A DNA stretch of 64,000 nucleotides from Shinisaurus crocodilurus (Eukaryota > Chordata > Lepidosauria > Squamata > Shinisauridae), in contig CM037878.1 in NCBI GenBank assembly GCA_021292165.1, positions 4,154,001 through 4,218,000 on the forward strand, in the 5' to 3' direction. Below, piece after piece: positions 22,393-33,288 of the stretch (positions are counted from its first letter, which is position 1; the number at the start of each line of letters is the position of its first letter). A program made the position numbers and the translations under genes. Below the pieces are notes generated by a model. It searched no databases. It was given only the letters and a program-made list of their open reading frames with translations, and had not been told where the DNA came from.

Positions 22393-22740
22393 AGGGATGG
22401 ATCGATCTGTCAATTTCGTTTTTATCTCCATTTCCCTTTTCCCCCAATCATAACTTCGGTTCCTCCTCCTCCTGAATTTTGAGAGTGTTTTAAAAAAAAA
22501 ACAAGAAAACATTTGCATGAACGTCCATGCAATTCGGTGTGCGGTTCTCCCAATGCATGTGCTTTTGTATGCATTTTTGCCTAATATACACATCCTTCCT
22601 AAAATAACATATTTGCCAGCGTTACTTTCCCTAATATGCACGTTTTGTTAGGCAGGCATGTTCTAGATTGGAGAAGCTGTATTGTAAAATTCGGAGAAGC
22701 GCGAATCTTTGAAGGATAACTGAGTTTCGGTTTGCAGAGT
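22393..22740. mobile_element. AT-rich repeat starting CAGGGATGG
   Basis: The interior contains CATTTTTGCCTAATATACAC and GGAGAAGCGCGAATC, as in the other AT-rich copies (compare 1247-1795). The right end is unclear. Confidence 0.4.
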
Positions 22741-24214
22741 GATCGTGGGGAAGACCGTGGACAATTGTGGGGTATGACATCTTTATACCTGAGTGGGATC
22801 AACGTGTTCTGTGAGCAGCTGTATGGAGGGGGGGCCCGGAACGATTATTGGGGGGGCACCAAAATGGTGGCGGCCATGACGAGATCAGCTGTACTTGAAA
22901 GAGCTGCACAAGGTGAAGGCGCAAAGCTTGTTGGTTCCACGCTTCAGACTCCAGTGTCACCATCATTTGTGCAAAGTCCGGGGCTGCAAACTTTCGGGGC
23001 AGTGCACAACCAAGACCTGGTCACAGCCAGTCTGCAAGCATTGAATGTCTGTTTTGAGAACTAGCTGCAGCTTCCGCCATAAAGGATCCAAAAGTGACAC
23101 AGTCCCCTCCCAGCGGGAACGTCACCCCCCAAAACTGGAGCCGTCTTCACATGAGTTGGAAGCGGACATTATAGCGATGGGTTGTGCTGTGAGCACAATG
23201 GAGCCATTTGAGACACAGGATCCCAGGCTGTCAGACCTGTGTCTGTTTGTTCTTAAAATTAAAAGAAGACGACCTGCATGGGACAAGAGCTGGTGGTGCT
23301 CCAGAGTGGTTGGACTGGGAGGAGACCCACGTTCAGATCCCCACTCACCTACCCACTTTGCCGATCGGTGCACTCCAAAGCCAGAATTTGCATCGTGTGG
23401 CCACTTGCGAATCACCGAAACAGAGGACACCGATTTGCACTGGCTAATTCATATGCATAGATGCAAATTTAGAAAGCATTATTATAATTGAAGTAGAAAC
23501 ACACAAATACAGTACATCTTGCCATATTGTGGACACCTGTGACCAGCCGACTTGCTTGCCTGTTCAGGCTGCTTCCAGCTTCTAAGTGTGGATAAGCAAC
23601 TTCAAGGCTCTCCCTTCTTATGTTTCTTGGAGTTTAAACCGGACTGGGACTGGCAGCCCTTCAAGCAGAGGACTGTCCTCTGTAAAAGAGGACACACGGG
23701 CACCCTAGCATTTGCACCTAGCCTGGCCTAACCTAATTACCTCTGCGTAGCATATCCTGCACCCATCTTAGTTCTTTGACAAACTGCAGAACTTTCCACC
23801 ATGCTCCGCTTTTCCTCCCCAACTCCAACCACCCCCTCCATTTCGCTTAATATACATTCTGAAGAAGAGCTCTGCAGAACTCAAAAGCTTGCTCATTACT
23901 TTATGGCATTTTCCTTGATCCTAGGAAAGGTATTATCCTACTGTGGCTTTGGTTTTTGTTCTGATTCCCCCCCCACACTCTTATGGACAACAGTGCTGCC
24001 TAGATAATTTTCATGTAACCTCATGGTGTGGCTTCAGCATGACCCACCACTGTCTCTCAGCTTAGCCTACCTCAGTGGGTTGTTGTGAGGTTTCAAAGAA
24101 AATAGCCCCATGATAGATAAATAGATAAAAGAGGAGGGGGAATCCGTGTAGTGACATCCTCAGCAAGCAGCTGTTCCAGGAGCAGAGCAAAGACTGCAGT
24201 GCTTTTGAAATACC

Positions 24215-24260
<46 letters not shown>

Positions 24261-24836
24261 ACCCTCTCCTACTAATATCGTGCAAGTTTCTCCCCACAAT
24301 AGGAGAAGTCCTCGCACAGCAATTTCGAGGAGGAGGGTTCTAGGTGGCCCTTACCTGTCTCAGGTGTACTGCAGCGGATTCTTTGCGAGCCCCAAGCACA
24401 GCACTGACCCCCCCCCCACAGCACGACAAAGGATCAGGTTACCTGGCCAAACCGCACTGTCTGCTCGGGGAGGCCGGATGAGGAAGTGCAGAAGCTTGCT
24501 GGGAACAGGTGAGGCCGGCTGTTATCTTGCGGCCAGGTGCAGGGGACGGGGGAAGGAGGAGGAGTGTTTGCCTTCCTCGCTCTGCAACCGAAGGCTCCGC
24601 AGACGTTAAAGTCCTCGCTCACAGCCAGTGTGCGTCGTGGTTCACAAGTGGAAAGGGCGGAACCCGGGTCAGTCTCCACCTGTTTGGTTTGCAGGGCGTA
24701 GCTCTGGAGCAACAAAGGACAACGCCCTGTTTTCGACAAGTTAAAGTGTGTTTGTGCGTACGTTCCTGCAGGCCTTCTAAGCAAGAGCGCCCTTTGCAAT
24801 GTTTCTTCAGCCTTGCATAGAGCAGGCGGCTAAAGT
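22741..24836. other. No gene seen; small repeat fragments
   Basis: It holds a possible SINE head at 23299-23350 (GGTTGGACTGGGAGGAGACC), a Sauria SINE body scrap at 24047-24110 and a (TC)n(AC)n run. No convincing exon. Confidence 0.35.
24213..24262. repeat. (TC)n(AC)n compound microsatellite
   Basis: About 12 TC units running into about 13 AC units. Confidence 0.97.
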
Positions 24837-25075
24837 CAGCAGCGGGTCCAGGTTTCAGAGGGCCCTTGGGCAAGACACCCCCAGTGGGGGGCCCTCTCGC
24901 AGTGATTCTGTCTTCTCCCCACCTTGTCACCAGCCGCTCTGTCTGGCTCCTCCTTGCCCCCTCCTCATTGCTCCCACTTGCTTGCTTGGCAGTCAGTGGC
25001 ATCTCCTGCTCCTCCTTCTCGCCACCGCTGTTGTCTGGACCAGAGTGGGAGGCAGGCGAACCAGGCTGCAATCAT

Positions 25076-25492
25076 AGAACAGAATCATAGAAAAGTAGAG
25101 TTGGAAGGGGCCTACAAGGCCATCAAGTCCAACCCCCTGCTCAATGCAGGAAACCAGGTCAAAGCATCCCTGACAGATGGCCGTCCAGCTGCACCTTGTA
25201 TGCCTCCAGAGTGGGAATGCCCACCACCTCCCTAGGTAGTTGGTTCCATTGTCTTATTGCTCTGACAGTCAGGAAATTTTTCCTGATGTTTAGGTGGAAT
25301 CTGGGTTCCTGTAACTTGAGCCCATTATATGCAAACTGGGATGATCGAGAAGAGATCCTGGCCCTCCTCTGTGTGGCAACCCTTCAAGTACTGGAAGAGT
25401 GCGATCATATCTCCCCTCAGTCTCCTCTTCTGAAGGCTAAACATGCCCAGTTCTTTCAGTCTCTCCTCATAGGGCCTTGTTTCCAGTCCCAG
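25076..25492 (-). mobile_element. CR1 LINE 3' end
   Basis: On the minus strand it runs from ORF2 C-terminal coding sequence to the CR1 tail (AGGCCCCTTCCAACTCTAC, TTCTATGATTCTGTTCTA). Confidence 0.85.
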
Positions 25493-26025
25493 TCAAAGCA
25501 TCCCTGACAGATGCTCTCCCACACTGGAGGCATACATCTTGTATGCCTCCAGTGTGGGAGAGCCCACCACCTCCCTAGGTCACTGGTTCCATTGGCGTAT
25601 TGCTCTAACAGTCAGGACATTTTTCCTGATCTCCAGGCGGAATCTGGGTTCCTGTAACTTGAGCCCATTATTCCATGTCCTGCAATCTGGACATGGACAC
25701 ACTCTCACATCTCCTCTCCTGAAGGCTAAACATGCCCAGTTCTTTCAGTCTCTCCTCATAGGGCCTTGTTTCCAGTCCCTTTATCATCCTTGTTGCCCTC
25801 CTCTGAACCCTCTCCAGTTTGTCTACATCCTTCTTAAAGTGTGGTGCCCAGAACTGGATGCAGGACTCAAGATGAGACCTAACCAGTGCTGAGTAGAGGG
25901 GAACTAGTACTTCTTGCAATTTGGAAGCTATACTTCTAAAAATAGCATTTGCCTTCTTTGCAGCCACATCACATTGCTGGCTCATATTCAGCTTGTGACC
26001 TACAACAATTCCAAGATCCTTCTCA
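25493..26025 (-). mobile_element. Second CR1 fragment, lacking the tail
   Basis: Same ORF2 region as the neighbour ([36 protein letters not shown]). It begins in a 49-bp hairpin at 25514-25562 instead of the normal 3' tail. Confidence 0.85.
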
Positions 26026-26301
26026 CAGGGGGCTCTTGTCTCACTGGGCCCCTCCTGCGGTGTGGGCCCTCAGCAGGTGCCCAACCCTTGACGCCAGCCC
26101 TGGCTAAAACTAAATGTCAGTGTTCAGACTTGGAAAGGGTCAAGGAAGAATTCATGAGTGCCTGTGAGCATGCACAGAGTGCCTTCCTGTCACACCACCC
26201 ACATTTGCACGCACAGCTTGGAAAAGAACCCAGGGCCACTAGCTCGCAGCTTCTTTCCCGACATGCTAGACAAACAGCGTTCTTGGAGTCAAGCTCTAGG
26301 G

Positions 26302-26608
26302 CAGGGCTCTCCAACCTTAGGTCCCCAGATGTTGCTGGCCTACGATACAGGCCTGTGGCTCAGGCTGGCTCAGCTTGTCTGAGCGTGGAAAGCTACGCAG
26401 GGTCAGGCCTGGTGATTACTTGGATGGGAGACCCCCTCCTCTAGTTTCCTGCATTGAGCGGGGGGTTGGACTCGATGGCCGGCCCCTTCCAACTCCATGA
26501 TCTATGAAATCTACAGCTCCCAGCATACCCAGCCAGCATGGGTAATGGCAAGGGATTCTGGGAGCTGTAGTCCAGCAACGTCTGGGGACCCAAGGTTGAA
26601 GAGCCCTG
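26302..26608. mobile_element. hAT MITE interrupted by a 5S/CR1 SINE
   Basis: It starts CAGGGCTCTCCAACCTTAGG and ends CCCAAGGTTGAAGAGCCCTG, flanked by perfect CTCTAGGG (26294-26301 and 26609-26616). Its arms are split by the insertion at 26347-26510. Confidence 0.88.
26347..26510 (+). mobile_element. 5S rRNA-derived SINE joined to a CR1-type tail
   Basis: GAAAGCTACGCAGGGTCAGG then TTACTTGGATGGGAGACC matches 5S rRNA. It is followed by CTGCATTGAGCGGGGGGTTG and CTTCCAACTCCATGATCTAT, a CR1 3' end. Confidence 0.78.
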
Positions 26609-26623
26609 CTCTAGGGCCTAGAA

Positions 26624-26758
26624 CTGTGTTCTCCAACCTTGGGTCCCCAGATGTTTTTGGCCTACAACTCCCAGCATGCCCCAGCCAGCGTAGCTGGCTG
26701 GGGCATACTGGGAGTTGTAGGCCAAAAACATCTGGGGACCCAAGGTTAGAGAACACTG
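26624..26758. mobile_element. Palindromic hAT MITE
   Basis: Both arms are complete. It sits 15 bp beyond the previous hAT element. Confidence 0.85.
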
Positions 26759-27139
26759 GAAGAAGCCTCTGCTGGTCCCCCACTGGGGGAATTGGAGGAG
26801 GCCTTCTGTTGGTTGCTGCTCACCCAAGCTTAATGGAGAACCTTCTGCAAACTAAAAGGGCCAAGTGGGAAGTGAGTGAGGCAGGGACAGGATTTGATCT
26901 GCAGCAGTTAGGAAGTGATCATGCCCATTCACGGTTCATTTGTGCACATTAAACTTTTGTTATAGGCAAAGGAGCAGTCCAGGCCTCCTTTTCTATGGCT
27001 GCTTGGCTGGCAATCCTGAACAAGAAGCAGTGAAGCTTTAACTTACCCTAAGGATAAGACTCATGTGCCAATATGGTTGCCAAGCGCTCACCTGGGTGAC
27101 CTGTTCTGCAGGAAATAAGTGTACACACACACACACACA

Positions 27140-28185
27140 CAGGGCCAGTGCAAAGCAGTTTGGTGCCCTAGGCAAGATCAGATATTTAGCGCCCCCCCCC
27201 CTTGTTAATCGCCCGTCTGGCCGGTCACCCAGCCAGATTGACTGCCCTGCCCACCCAAAAGGGTCAATTATTATTTATTTATACACAGAAAGGAGTGGGC
27301 CGGTGAGAGGAGCTCAAACCCCTCCACCCTCTGTGCCCCCTCGCTTCATGTAGGGGGGGGCGTGGCTCATGGGTAGAGCCCCCGCTTTGCATGCAGAAGG
27401 TCCCAGGTTCAGTGCCCCCCCCCCTGTATCTCCAGCAGGGCTCAGAAGGCATCCTGCCTGAAAGCCTGGAGAGCCGCTCCTGCCCGGCTGCGTCGACAAT
27501 GCTGGGCTGGGCTAGATGGATGGGGGTGGGGTGGGGTGTCTTTAAGACAGAACATTTGCTAACTGCCCAATTAATGTCAAAGTCTTTAAGCCTCGTCCCC
27601 GTTTTTTGCACTGCCGCTTTAGATGAGCCCCCTCCCCCCCCCGCGCGCGTGCGCATTTCTGCATAAGGGCTGCGCCGGATTTGAACGGGCTGCTCGCCTT
27701 TTCCTCCTGCTGCCACTGGGTGGGTGCCCCCCGCCGAATGTCCCCGGCAGAGCCCGGCGAGGGCGCCGCTTCTTGCAGCTCTCCCCGGCCCAAAGGCCTC
27801 CACCTGATCGCGGCCAAGAGGCACCCCGCTGCAGCAGTGCTGCTGTCTCCGGCTGGGAAAGCGGAGGCAGGCAGGCAGGCGGCCGGCCGGCTGAGGGGGG
27901 CCGCCCGCACGCCCGTGAGACGTTGCAGGCACGCCGCCGCCCTCTCCCAGGCATGCATGTCTCCTTGGAAGTCAGCCCTGGCGCTGAAGCACTGCGCTCC
28001 CCGGAGGCTGCGCCTGGCTTCCCTAGACTTTGCGCCTGGACCGCGCGGCTGCGTTCACGATTGAGTTCTCGTGCAAGAGGCGACCTGGGTCGACTCCGTG
28101 CACGTGCACGCGTACCAAACTGGCGCCCCCTTTAGCCCTGCGCCCTAGGCAGCTGCCTAGTTGGCCTAATGGTAGCACCGGCCCT
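27140..28185. mobile_element. CpG-rich hAT-like element inserted in a CA repeat
   Basis: It starts CAGGGCCAGTGC and ends GCACCGGCCCT, with CCTAGGCA near each end. It lies between CA-repeat tracts, so the TSD (ACACACAC-like) cannot be proven. The interior holds a tRNA-like SINE and then about 500 bp of very CpG-rich DNA (27600-28140) with chance ORFs on both strands. Confidence 0.6.
27353..27520 (+). mobile_element. tRNA-Ala-like SINE
   Basis: The A-box-like CGTGGCTCATGGGTAGAGC, the CTTTGCATG anticodon loop (TGC, Ala) and the B-box GGTTCAGTGCC are visible, then the SINE body (CCTGCCTGAAAGCCTGGAGA) and GGGCTAGATGGA. The first copy of the same family is broken at 17583; a full one is at 61721. 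Confidence 0.75.
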
Positions 28186-28187
28186 CC

Positions 28188-28209
28188 ACACACACACACA
28201 CACAAAGAG

Positions 28210-28240
<31 letters not shown>

Positions 28241-28241
28241 C
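28188..28241. repeat. (CA)n(GA)n compound microsatellite
   Basis: CA repeats followed by GA repeats. Confidence 0.95.
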
Positions 28242-29072
28242 TCTTGGGCCTCACATAGTGATGGGGGTATCAGCATTGTTGAGATACATGCACACACAAC
28301 AAATACAGAGATCGAATTTGGTCCACGGGCAGTTCCAACCCAACGTGCCTTGATTACTAGCAAGGAAGCTTGTAAAACTGGCCGTTTTTATTATTTATTT
28401 ATTCATTCATTCATTCATTCATTCATTCAGGGCACTAAAGAAAAAAGAATCAAAACAATTACAATGTAAATGCAAACAAATAGCCTCTCCCTGGAAACCC
28501 GCATCTGCTTTCCTGCCCCGAGCGCTGCGGCGCTCGTGAACGTGGACCGTCTACCTCTTGCGTTTGCCTTTTCCCTCTGAAGTTGCCATATCCCAAGCTA
28601 CCCAGTAGGTGGCAGCAGATGGCCATCTGTCTGGAGAGGCCATACTGGATCTGGAAGAGAACTGAGCAGACCACTTTTACTCCTTTAAAAAAAATTAAAG
28701 CAAGGTCATCTTGGCCATGCCCTAACCCCTTCCCCCTTTAGATCCACTGGGCCACCAGGCTGCAGGTTCACCTCAGTTACTACTGGAAGCTTTTTTGTTT
28801 TTGTCTTCCCTGCTGGCTGCACCAGCCGTGTCCAACAGAAACTGTTGTCCCGTCGTAAGCATTTCGACCAGCCTGGGATGCCCCAGCTGTGCTGGACTAC
28901 CGCTCCCAGCATATCCCAGCCAGCACTGGGGAAGGCTGGCTTAGATTTTTCCCAGGGGAAACCCGTTGATGGTTATTGATGCGACCCTGGCAAGGAAAAG
29001 TTGCAGGATGGACTGACTTGTCCATAAAAGGAAAGCACAAACAGTCCGAGCAGTTATTCAGATATGGCCAGC
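28242..29072. other. No gene seen
   Basis: It includes a (CATT)n run at 28401-28429 and a hAT-like scrap at about 28880-28940 (GTGCTGGACTACCGCTCCCA). Confidence 0.35.
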
Positions 29073-29757
29073 TATCAGGGATCTGCTGAGACAACGCCCA
29101 TCGAATGCATGCCACCAAGGGATGCACGAGAATTTCGTTTCCTGCTCGCAAAACACACGAGACTGTCCTGTCCACAGCACCAAGTGTGAAATGCATCCAC
29201 TGAAGATATTTGCAAGTCACCAGACATGTGCTCATGCTCGATCTGTGTGCAACTTCCCCCATCTGATTTGTGCAAATGTCCACGTTTAGTCTATGGGGGA
29301 AATCTGCGCAACTTTGAGAGCCGGCGTGGAGTAGTGGTTCGAGTGCTGGGGGATGGGACCTGGGAGATCCAGGTTTTTGAGCCCCCACTCGGCTATCAAG
29401 CTCCCTGGGTGACTTTGGGCCAGGCACTGATTCTCAGCCGCACCTACCTCACAGGGTTGTTGTGAGGATAAGATGGAGCGGAGGAGGACCATGTAAGCTG
29501 CCTCGGGTTCCTTGCAAAAGGGGAAAAAGGCAGGATATAAATGTAATCATCGTCATAACTTTGGAAATTTGTGCAAATTGGGGGATTTTTGCACAACTTT
29601 CCCGTTCAATTGCTGTTCATTTTGCACAATTTCCCCATTCGCATAAAACGAGCAGCGATCACAAATGTGGACATAAGTCGGGTGCGAGACAAGCGGCGAG
29701 CTGATGTTCGGAGATTCTTGGAGAGCCCGAACATCGCTCGTTCGCTCATCCCTATCA
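29073..29757. mobile_element. AT-rich repeat split by a Sauria SINE
   Basis: It starts CAGGGATC and ends CATCCCTA, with GCACAATTTCC/GGAAATTTGTGC motifs as in the other AT-rich copies. The SINE at 29317-29556 lies in the middle. Confidence 0.5.
29317..29556 (+). mobile_element. Sauria-type SINE, full length
   Basis: The tRNA-like head (GAGCCGGCGTGGAGTAGTGG), the body and the GGCAGGATATAAATG end are all present. It is flanked by the direct repeat AACTTTG (29310-29316 and 29557-29563). Confidence 0.88.
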
Positions 29758-29979
29758 AATCCATGTTTTGACGCAGCAGGAGTCAGCTTCATCTACTGCA
29801 TCAGACAGCGGGGCTGCTTTCGTGAATGAATTGCCGCTGGCAATGAGAAACCTTGCTGGAAACTCGCTGGTGCCATAAATCCCTCTCATCATCCATACAG
29901 TTGTATATCTGGCCCGATGTTGGAGAGCTGATGTCTTTGGGGCACATGGAACATTTGTTATGAGGAGATATACTTATAA

Positions 29980-30368
29980 TCAGCGGTGTTCACAAACCTG
30001 TGGGGGGGCTCACCTCTCCGTGGCGGCACCCCCCGCTGCCTTGATCTTTTGAGCGGCGTGGAGCAGTTCTCCGCACAGCTCGAGCCGCTGGCGCTGGTCC
30101 CGTCGCGTCACATCCAGCCCCGGAAGTGACGCGACAGGACCCTGCGCAGGCGCAACACGTCGTGCGGGGGTCCAGTGCGCCTGCACAGGGTCCCGTCGCG
30201 TCACTTCCGGGGCCGGATGTGACGCGACGGGACCAGCAACGGCAGCTCAAGCGACGCGGAGAGGCGAGCCGTCGCTGGACAAAGGTAGGCCCGCGCAAGC
30301 CCGCACAGACATGAGTGGGGCCAATTTCGGCCCGCTACACCCACGCGAGGCGAGCGGTTACATCTCTA
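29980..30368. mobile_element. GC-rich non-autonomous hAT element
   Basis: It starts TCAGCGGTG and ends CATCTCTA, with flanks ACTTATAA and AGTTATAA (seven of eight). The interior holds inverted GACGCGACGGGACC/GGTCCCGTCGCGTC segments and ends GGCGAGCGGTTACATC. Confidence 0.7.
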
Positions 30369-30597
30369 AGTTATAATCCTCTGGTTGTGACTATGGCTCA
30401 CACAAGGAAGATCACAGCAGGCCCCAACGGGAGCTTGGGTAAGCTTGGGTTTGTGGGAAATGAACGGCCTCAGCAGCTGGACTGGCGCACAGGATGCAAA
30501 TGAAGGCTTGAATGGAGAGTGATTGAGGCTGAGGAAGCAGGAACGGGCAGCGGATGAGAGTCTTGCAATAATCAGATTAATCACACAGGGCCTAAAG

Positions 30598-30718
30598 CAG
30601 TGTTCTCCAACCTTGGGTCCCCAGATGTTTTTGGCCTACAACTCCCAGCTACGCTGGCTGGGGCATGCTGGGAGTTGTAGGCCAAAAACATCTAGGGACC
30701 CAAGGTTGGAGAACACTG
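30598..30718. mobile_element. Palindromic hAT MITE with perfect duplication
   Basis: The two arms are flanked by GCCTAAAG (30590-30597 and 30719-30726). The centre is slightly shortened. Confidence 0.92.
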
Positions 30719-31134
30719 GCCTAAAGGCGCAAGAGAGACTCTCCTGAAAAGAACTAAAGATAGCCCTGCAAAAGGAGGGCTTCCCCCCAATAGAAAGATT
30801 CAACCAGGAACTTAAGCTCATCAAGTGAGGGGAGGTTTTTCCTATGACACCCATCAAGGTCCGCGGGCACACAAAAGACAGAGCGACGATTAGCAGTGAT
30901 TAAGACCACCAGGAGATACCTCACCCCCCTCACGTAGCCAGAGACTCAGGGAAAGGTATAAGGACTGTGGTTTGAGTTATGGGCACGAGTCATCCTAAGA
31001 TGTCCAAGCACGCTGGCCTGGTTGAGGCACAGACCTCCTGCCTCCACGGGACCTACTTCTGGGGTATCCACTCCAGGGACCACCAATGGACAAGGTAGTG
31101 ACCGGAACTTCTTTCTCTAACTCTCCTTCTAGAC

Positions 31135-31218
31135 CAGGGCTCTCCAACCTTGGGTCCCCAGATGTTGCTGGACTACAGTCCCCAGAATCCCTGGACCCAA
31201 GGTTGGAGAGCCCCCCTG
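31135..31218. mobile_element. Short hAT MITE with perfect duplication
   Basis: CAGGGCTCTCCAACCTTGGG to a GGTTGGAGAGCC-containing end, flanked by TTCTAGAC on both sides (31127-31134 and 31219-31226). It is an internally deleted relative of 26302-26608. Confidence 0.85.
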
Positions 31219-31226
31219 TTCTAGAC

Positions 31227-32605
31227 GGAAGCCTTTCTTCCATCCTCTTTCTATCCGTAGGCTACTAGGGCGAACGGGGACTCTTTCTTCTCCAAGGATT
31301 ATAGAGTATGTTTGAACAATAGCGTACGGGTATTTTGCTTCCTGGAACCATTGGGTGTACTGTATCACCAAAAGTACGGTACTGTCTCTGCTCTATATTT
31401 CATCTTTAACAAGCAACTCTTTTGTTTCTGATGTCAGTGTGTGTGCACACGTCTGCGTTTAGTGTAAAAGGGCAAAGTGCACACTGCACCCAGCTGCGCG
31501 CGCCTTTACCCCAGCCAAAGATCCCAAACCTTTGTGGGGTTAGCCTCTCTCCTTGGACGGAATCTAACAACGTATGGATTCAGCAGTCCCTCCCATAATT
31601 GAGATCACGCCGTCCATAAAAGCTGCAATCCCCTATGCGCTGACCCGGGAGGAAATCGCATCTGAGTCAGTGCGACTTACCTCTGAGGAGACATGCACCA
31701 GACTGTGCAACACAAGAACTGCCAGGTCCTGGGAAGGAGACAAAGAGGGCAGGATCCGAGCCAGTTCATTATGACTGAGTAGGGAAACTTGTAAGCTGAT
31801 CTCACCACTTACGCCTTCCTTATTCTGCTTGATTTGCCAAAAGACCTTGTTCCCAATGCAAAGGCAGAAAGCCAACATTTATATATAAAGGCTCGGGAGA
31901 CAAGTGTAGGTTAAACAGGGTGAACGATGGATGGTGTGTGTGTGTGTGTGTGTGTGTGTAAGTGTGATAAATAAAAACTTGTGAGACCTGCCACCATGGT
32001 GCAGTGTGGAGCACTCTTCTGTCCCCCACAATTTTCTGCCCTCCCAACAGCCAGCCGGCTGAACATTCTCACTGAACGTTCTCACTGAGCTGCTTTTGTG
32101 TATGTGTGTTTTGGGGGGGTCGGGTCCCCTTTCAGGCTACCCGCACTAAAGAGTTTGGGTACCGCTGCAAACCTCATGGTTCCCTCAAGTCTGCTAATCC
32201 TTTTCTCCCTCGAACGTCCTTCTTGATGGACTATTTGGATTCCCCCCCCCTTTCCTATTCCTAGGTTAATTATTTCATTACTTAACTCTCTCTCCCCCTC
32301 TCTTTCTCTCCGCAGCTTCAGCAAAGTTTTTCTCCTTTCCATCCGTTTTTCCCTCTCCTTTTGTTCCATGTTCTTTAGATTGCGAGTCTGCAAGCAGAGA
32401 CTCGCGTGGGCTTAAAAACACGCCTTCTGCACACCGTAGAGTGCACGTTAGGGGCTTTCTCGAGCATAAGTGGGACCCTGCTGCAACAGAATGTTGCAGT
32501 GCGCCATTCAGGGTTGCCATCCCACTCTTCCATTTCACCTCCGCCCAGTTTCCCCCATCCCACAACAGCCAGCCATAATCCTCACATGGGGCTGTTTGGG
32601 GGTTT
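31227..32605. other. No gene seen
   Basis: It includes a (GT)n run at 31936-31960 and a pyrimidine-rich tract at about 32280-32370. No element recognised. Confidence 0.35.
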
Positions 32606-32850
32606 AGAATCATAGAAAGTAGAGTTGGAAGGGGCCTACAAGGCCATCGAGTCCAACCCCCTGCTCAATGCAGGAGTCCAGGTCAAAGCATCCCCGACAG
32701 ATGTCTGTCCAGCCGCACCTTGAATGCCTCCAGAGTGGGAGAGCCCACCACCTCCCTAGGTAGTTGGTTCCATTGTCTTATTGCTCTGACAGTCAGGACA
32801 TTTTTCCTGATGTTTAGGTGGAATCTAGGTTCCTGTCTCTCCATTTGGAT
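32606..32850 (-). mobile_element. CR1 LINE 3' end
   Basis: The minus strand ends in the CR1 tail (GGCCCCTTCCAACTCTACTT, TCTATGATTCTA), preceded by the last ORF2 codons. Confidence 0.85.
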
Positions 32851-33029
32851 GGAATCCTTCTATTTTCATCTTTTTTGCAGGGGGCCGAGGCCGGACACAC
32901 TTGTGCCCAATCCAGCTACATTAAATCCCTTAATTTCTCCATTGATATCTATGGGCAGTTCTCTCTTCCGACCATGAGGACATGTTAAAAAGGTTTTGCA
33001 GTGTGAACCAGAAAATGACTTCTCTAGAG

Positions 33030-33164
33030 CAGTGTTCTCCAACCTTGGGTCCCCAGATGTTTTTGGCCTACAACTCCCAGCATGCCCCAGCCAACTATGC
33101 TGGCTGGGGCATGCTGGGAGTTGTAGGCCAAAAACATCTGGGGACCCAAGGTTGGAGAACACTG
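33030..33164. mobile_element. Palindromic hAT MITE
   Basis: Complete near-perfect arms flanked by CTCTAGAG and CTCTAGAC (seven of eight), fitting an nTCTAGAn target. Confidence 0.9.
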
Positions 33165-33180
33165 CTCTAGACAATGAGAT

Positions 33181-33183
<3 letters not shown>

Positions 33184-33216
<33 letters not shown>

Positions 33217-33253
33217 TGCCTTCCTGTTCCTGTCACCCCATTCTGTTGTCATT

Positions 33254-33284
<31 letters not shown>
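33184..33284. repeat. Inverted pair of (GT)n and (CA)n runs
   Basis: (GT)n at about 33184-33215 and (CA)n at about 33255-33284 are separated by roughly 40 bp, so they can pair with each other. Confidence 0.95.

Positions 33285-33288
<4 letters not shown>

Larger units (their letters stand above)
24837..26102. mobile_element. hAT-like element carrying CR1 insertions
   Basis: It begins CAGCAGCGGGTCCAGG and ends CTTGACGCCAGCCCTG, with flanking 8-mers GCTAAAGT and GCTAAAAC (six of eight match). Both ends hold GGGCCC-rich sequence; the middle is two CR1 pieces. Confidence 0.5.

Noticed and set aside
27353..27520. Functional tRNA-Ala gene
   Set aside because: tRNA-like head only, followed by a SINE body shared with 61721 and 17583; the acceptor stem does not close properly.
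27279..27932. 217-codon minus-strand frame and overlapping frames
   Set aside because: Several frames on both strands are open only because the region is CpG/GC-rich; composition is low-complexity and no motifs are present.
30598..30718. Recurring short peptide (NLGSPDVFGLQLPACPSQ) on both strands as a conserved small protein family
   Set aside because: It is the translation of the palindromic hAT MITE; it appears on both strands because the DNA is an inverted repeat.
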